Shown here piece by piece: positions 5,789 to 7,684 of a stretch of DNA of 7,684 nucleotides (position 1 is the stretch's first letter; every line of letters begins with the position of its first letter). A program made the position numbers and the translations under genes. The notes below the pieces were generated by a model, which saw nothing but the letters and a program-made list of their open reading frames with translations, did not search any database and was not told the origin of the DNA. The stretch is from Porticoccaceae bacterium (lineage in GTDB: Bacteria; Pseudomonadota; Gammaproteobacteria; Pseudomonadales; Porticoccaceae), in the NCBI GenBank assembly GCA_028822945.1, contig JAPKCN010000087.1, positions 1-7,684 on the forward strand, written 5' to 3'.

Positions 5789-7159
5789 ATGAATTGTACG
5801 GATGTAATTATACTAGCCGCTGGGAAGGGTTCACGGATGCAATCAAGTCTGCCCAAGGTACTGCATTTACTCGCGGGTCGCCCGCTCCTTGAACATGTTT
5901 TGACCGCGTCTAATAAAGTCGCCAACGCGCGCAGTATTCTGGTCACTGGTCACGGTGCCGATGAAGTTGAGTCAGTCTGTGCGCACGATGCATATGTTGC
6001 CGTTAGGCAGATTGAGCAGTTAGGGACAGCTAATGCGGTGCAAGCGGCGTTGCCGCACCTTAGGGAGCATTCTAAGGTGGTAATTTTGTATGCAGATGTA
6101 CCATTAATTCATCCCAATACTATTTGCCGCATGCTCGAAGCCGTGGATGGCGAACAGATTAGCCTGTTAACTTTGGATATGGCTGAACCCAGCGGCTATG
6201 GGCGCATTGTGCGCAACTCTAATGGTGTGATCGAGGCGATTGTAGAGCATCGCGATGCCAGCCCATCACAACGTGGCATCTGCGAGATCAATACCGGTGT
6301 TATGGCGCTCGGCGCAGAACAACTCAAGGCGTGGCTGCCGGAAATAGACAACCGCAATGTGCAAAATGAGTATTACCTGACCGATTTAATCTCCATTGCG
6401 CGCAAGCACAACTACCACGTTAAAAGTATCCAACCGGCCACTGCCAACGAGGTTCAGGGGGTTAATGACAGAATTCAACTCAGTCGGCTCGAGCGTGCTT
6501 ATCAATTACAATTGGCACACGCACTGATGCTGTCGGGTACCACGTTGGCCGATCCGGCACGGTTCGACCAGCGTGGTGAGTTGTCGGCCGGTATTGACAA
6601 TTATATCGATATTAATTGCGTTTTTACTGGTGCAGTAACGCTTGGCTCGGGCGTTACCATTGGCGCGAATTGTATGATTACGGACAGTAGTATTGCCGAT
6701 GGTGCGGTGATTGCTACCAATTCAGTGATCGAGTCTGCGCAGGTTGGCGCAGGCTGCAGTGTTGGACCCTTTGCGCGACTTCGACCAGGCACGATACTTG
6801 GAGCAGGTGCCAAAGTGGGCAATTTTGTGGAGACCAAAAAAGTTCGGGTAGGTGCCGGCAGCAAGATCAATCATCTTAGTTATATTGGCGATGCTGATTT
6901 GGGTGACAATGTCAACATCGGCGCTGGCACCATTACGTGTAATTATGATGGCGCTAACAAACACGCAACGCGACTTGGCGACGATGTGTTCATTGGTTCG
7001 AACAGTACCTTGGTAGCACCTGTACACGTTGGCGATCGCGGATTTGTTGCCGCCGGCACTACTTTGACATGCGACGTCCTCGACGCAGAACTAGCGGTTG
7101 GGCGCGCAAGACAGCGCAATATTGCCGATTGGCGACGACCGGTAAAAAAGGAAGATTAA
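5789..7159 (+). CDS. glmU: Bifunctional GlcNAc-1-P uridyltransferase / GlcN-1-P acetyltransferase
   Basis: Cytoplasmic enzyme that acetylates glucosamine-1-phosphate with acetyl-CoA and then couples the product to UTP, giving UDP-GlcNAc for peptidoglycan and LPS. It has 456 residues, equal to E. coli GlmU. The N-terminal pyrophosphorylase domain (about 1-228) has LAAGKGSRM with Lys23 in LPKVLH, QLGT (77-80), the metal-ligand Asp103 in YADVPL and Asn in EVQGVND. The C-terminal left-handed beta-helix (about 250-435) shows hexapeptide repeats, FARLRPG, the catalytic His362 in NHLSY (E. coli His363) and NIGAGTITCNYDGANK. The end, WRRPVKK, matches the family. An in-frame TGA at 5765-5767 leaves ATG 5789 as the only good start; no ribosome site is seen close to it (GGAG at 5769-5772 is 16 bases away). 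The next gene, glmS, acts earlier in the same pathway. Confidence 0.98.
   Translation: MNCTDVIILAAGKGSRMQSSLPKVLHLLAGRPLLEHVLTASNKVANARSILVTGHGADEVESVCAHDAYVAVRQIEQLGTANAVQAALPHLREHSKVVILYADVPLIHPNTICRMLEAVDGEQISLLTLDMAEPSGYGRIVRNSNGVIEAIVEHRDASPSQRGICEINTGVMALGAEQLKAWLPEIDNRNVQNEYYLTDLISIARKHNYHVKSIQPATANEVQGVNDRIQLSRLERAYQLQLAHALMLSGTTLADPARFDQRGELSAGIDNYIDINCVFTGAVTLGSGVTIGANCMITDSSIADGAVIATNSVIESAQVGAGCSVGPFARLRPGTILGAGAKVGNFVETKKVRVGAGSKINHLSYIGDADLGDNVNIGAGTITCNYDGANKHATRLGDDVFIGSNSTLVAPVHVGDRGFVAAGTTLTCDVLDAELAVGRARQRNIADWRRPVKKED
7148..7154 (+). promoter_or_regulatory. Ribosome binding site of glmS inside the end of glmU
   Basis: AAGGAAG overlaps the last sense codons of glmU and lies eight bases before the glmS ATG. 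A ribosome ending on glmU (stop 7157-7159) would uncover or occupy this site, which suggests translational coupling of the two genes (inference). Confidence 0.7.
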
Positions 7160-7162
7160 ACC

Positions 7163-7684
7163 ATGTGTGGGATTGTAGGCGCTTCTAGTTCAAGGAATGT
7201 GTATAAAATACTAATTGAGGGGCTTCGTCGCCTTGAGTACCGCGGTTACGATTCCGCTGGATTCTCGCTGATTGATCGACATGGCCAGTTACAGACGCAA
7301 AAAACTAGCGGTAAAGTAGCCGACCTCGAGGCGCTCGCTAAGCAAACTGCGGTGTCAGGCCATACAGGTATCGCCCACACTCGATGGGCCACGCACGGCG
7401 AACCCAGCACAGCAAATTCCCACCCCCATACCTCGGGCGATCTGTCTATTGTTCACAACGGTATTATTGAAAACCACGCTGTGCTGCGCGCTGAATTAAT
7501 TTCTGAGGGATATCCATTTACCTCTGCCACCGATAGCGAAGTGATCGCCCACTTAATCCATAGCTCCTTAAAAAAAGTAGTCCTCATGCGTGATGCCGTG
7601 TGCATTGCTATCGCTCGTCTTGAAGGTGCCTACGCATTAGCGGTTGTGCATGCTGATCACCCAGGCACTATTATCTGCGCCCGC
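7163..7684 (+). CDS. glmS: Glutamine-fructose-6-phosphate aminotransferase, N-terminal part (3'-truncated by window edge)
   Basis: Catalyses the first committed step of hexosamine synthesis: fructose-6-phosphate plus glutamine to glucosamine-6-phosphate and glutamate. The window holds 174 codons of a protein normally a little over 600 residues, all within the class II (Ntn) glutamine amidotransferase domain; the sugar isomerase domains lie beyond the edge. Cys2 in MCGIVGA becomes the N-terminal nucleophile after Met removal. LRRLEYRGYDSAG, HTRWATHGEPS (Arg74), HPH (His87), HNGIIENH (Asn99, Gly100) and TDSEVIAH (Asp124) match the glutamine-binding residues of E. coli GlmS. The frame stays open to the last base. 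It starts 3 nt after the glmU stop with its ribosome site inside glmU, so the pair is probably co-transcribed and coupled. No sign of a glmS ribozyme, as expected outside Firmicutes. Confidence 0.97.
   Translation, partial: MCGIVGASSSRNVYKILIEGLRRLEYRGYDSAGFSLIDRHGQLQTQKTSGKVADLEALAKQTAVSGHTGIAHTRWATHGEPSTANSHPHTSGDLSIVHNGIIENHAVLRAELISEGYPFTSATDSEVIAHLIHSSLKKVVLMRDAVCIAIARLEGAYALAVVHADHPGTIICAR

Noticed and set aside
6722..7027. 101-codon open frame on the - strand within glmU
   Set aside because: Antisense to the hexapeptide-repeat region of glmU, where periodic codons readily give spurious open frames.
7060..7162. glmS ribozyme/riboswitch upstream of glmS
   Set aside because: The ribozyme is a Firmicutes-type element that needs a leader of well over 100 bases; here glmU coding sequence runs to 3 nt before the glmS start.
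7568..7577. Run of seven A in glmS (TTAAAAAAAG) as a possible frameshift or slippage site
   Set aside because: The zero frame continues in good agreement with GlmS on both sides, and there is no overlapping frame with a product; a chance Lys-Lys codon pair explains it.

Overview
The window is the distal part of a bacterial F1Fo ATP synthase (atp) operon, followed by the first two genes of amino-sugar and cell-wall precursor synthesis. All genes lie on the + strand in the order atpE (5' end cut off), atpF, atpH, atpA, atpG, atpD, atpC, terminator, glmU, glmS (3' end cut off). The gene order, the GTG-started 156-residue subunit b, the separate a, b and c Fo genes without a b' duplicate, the subunit lengths and close residue-level resemblance to the Escherichia coli proteins all point to a gammaproteobacterium. 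The residues differ enough from enterics to suggest another lineage, perhaps a marine or aquatic one; genus cannot be read from this sequence.

Region by region: bases 1-218 are the rest of the c-ring subunit with its ion-binding Asp. Bases 260-1279 encode the peripheral stalk (b and delta). Bases 1297-5165 encode alpha, gamma and beta, which form the catalytic head and rotor shaft. Bases 5192-5617 encode epsilon. The six atp gaps are 12 to 41 nt, typical of one polycistronic transcript. A strong Rho-independent terminator (5632-5657) closes the operon. Bases 5658-5788 are a 131-nt non-coding leader with small inverted repeats but no convincing consensus promoter. Then come glmU (5789-7159) and, only 3 nt later, glmS (7163 to the window end).

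The atp products assemble into the membrane rotary enzyme that couples ion flow through Fo to ATP synthesis in F1. GlmS makes glucosamine-6-phosphate from fructose-6-phosphate and glutamine, and the bifunctional GlmU turns glucosamine-1-phosphate into UDP-GlcNAc for peptidoglycan and LPS. The atp-glmU-glmS neighbourhood is a known arrangement in many Gammaproteobacteria.

I looked for an undescribed system and did not find one: there is no mobile element, CRISPR array, RNA gene or unexplained open frame. The points worth checking are small: an Ile in the otherwise near-invariant Thr position of the alpha-subunit P-loop, a short insertion in the beta subunit, a Gly-to-Ala change next to the GlmU metal-binding Asp, the lack of a clear promoter or ribosome site before glmU, and the very tight glmU-glmS junction, which leaves no room for the enteric-type intergenic sRNA target.
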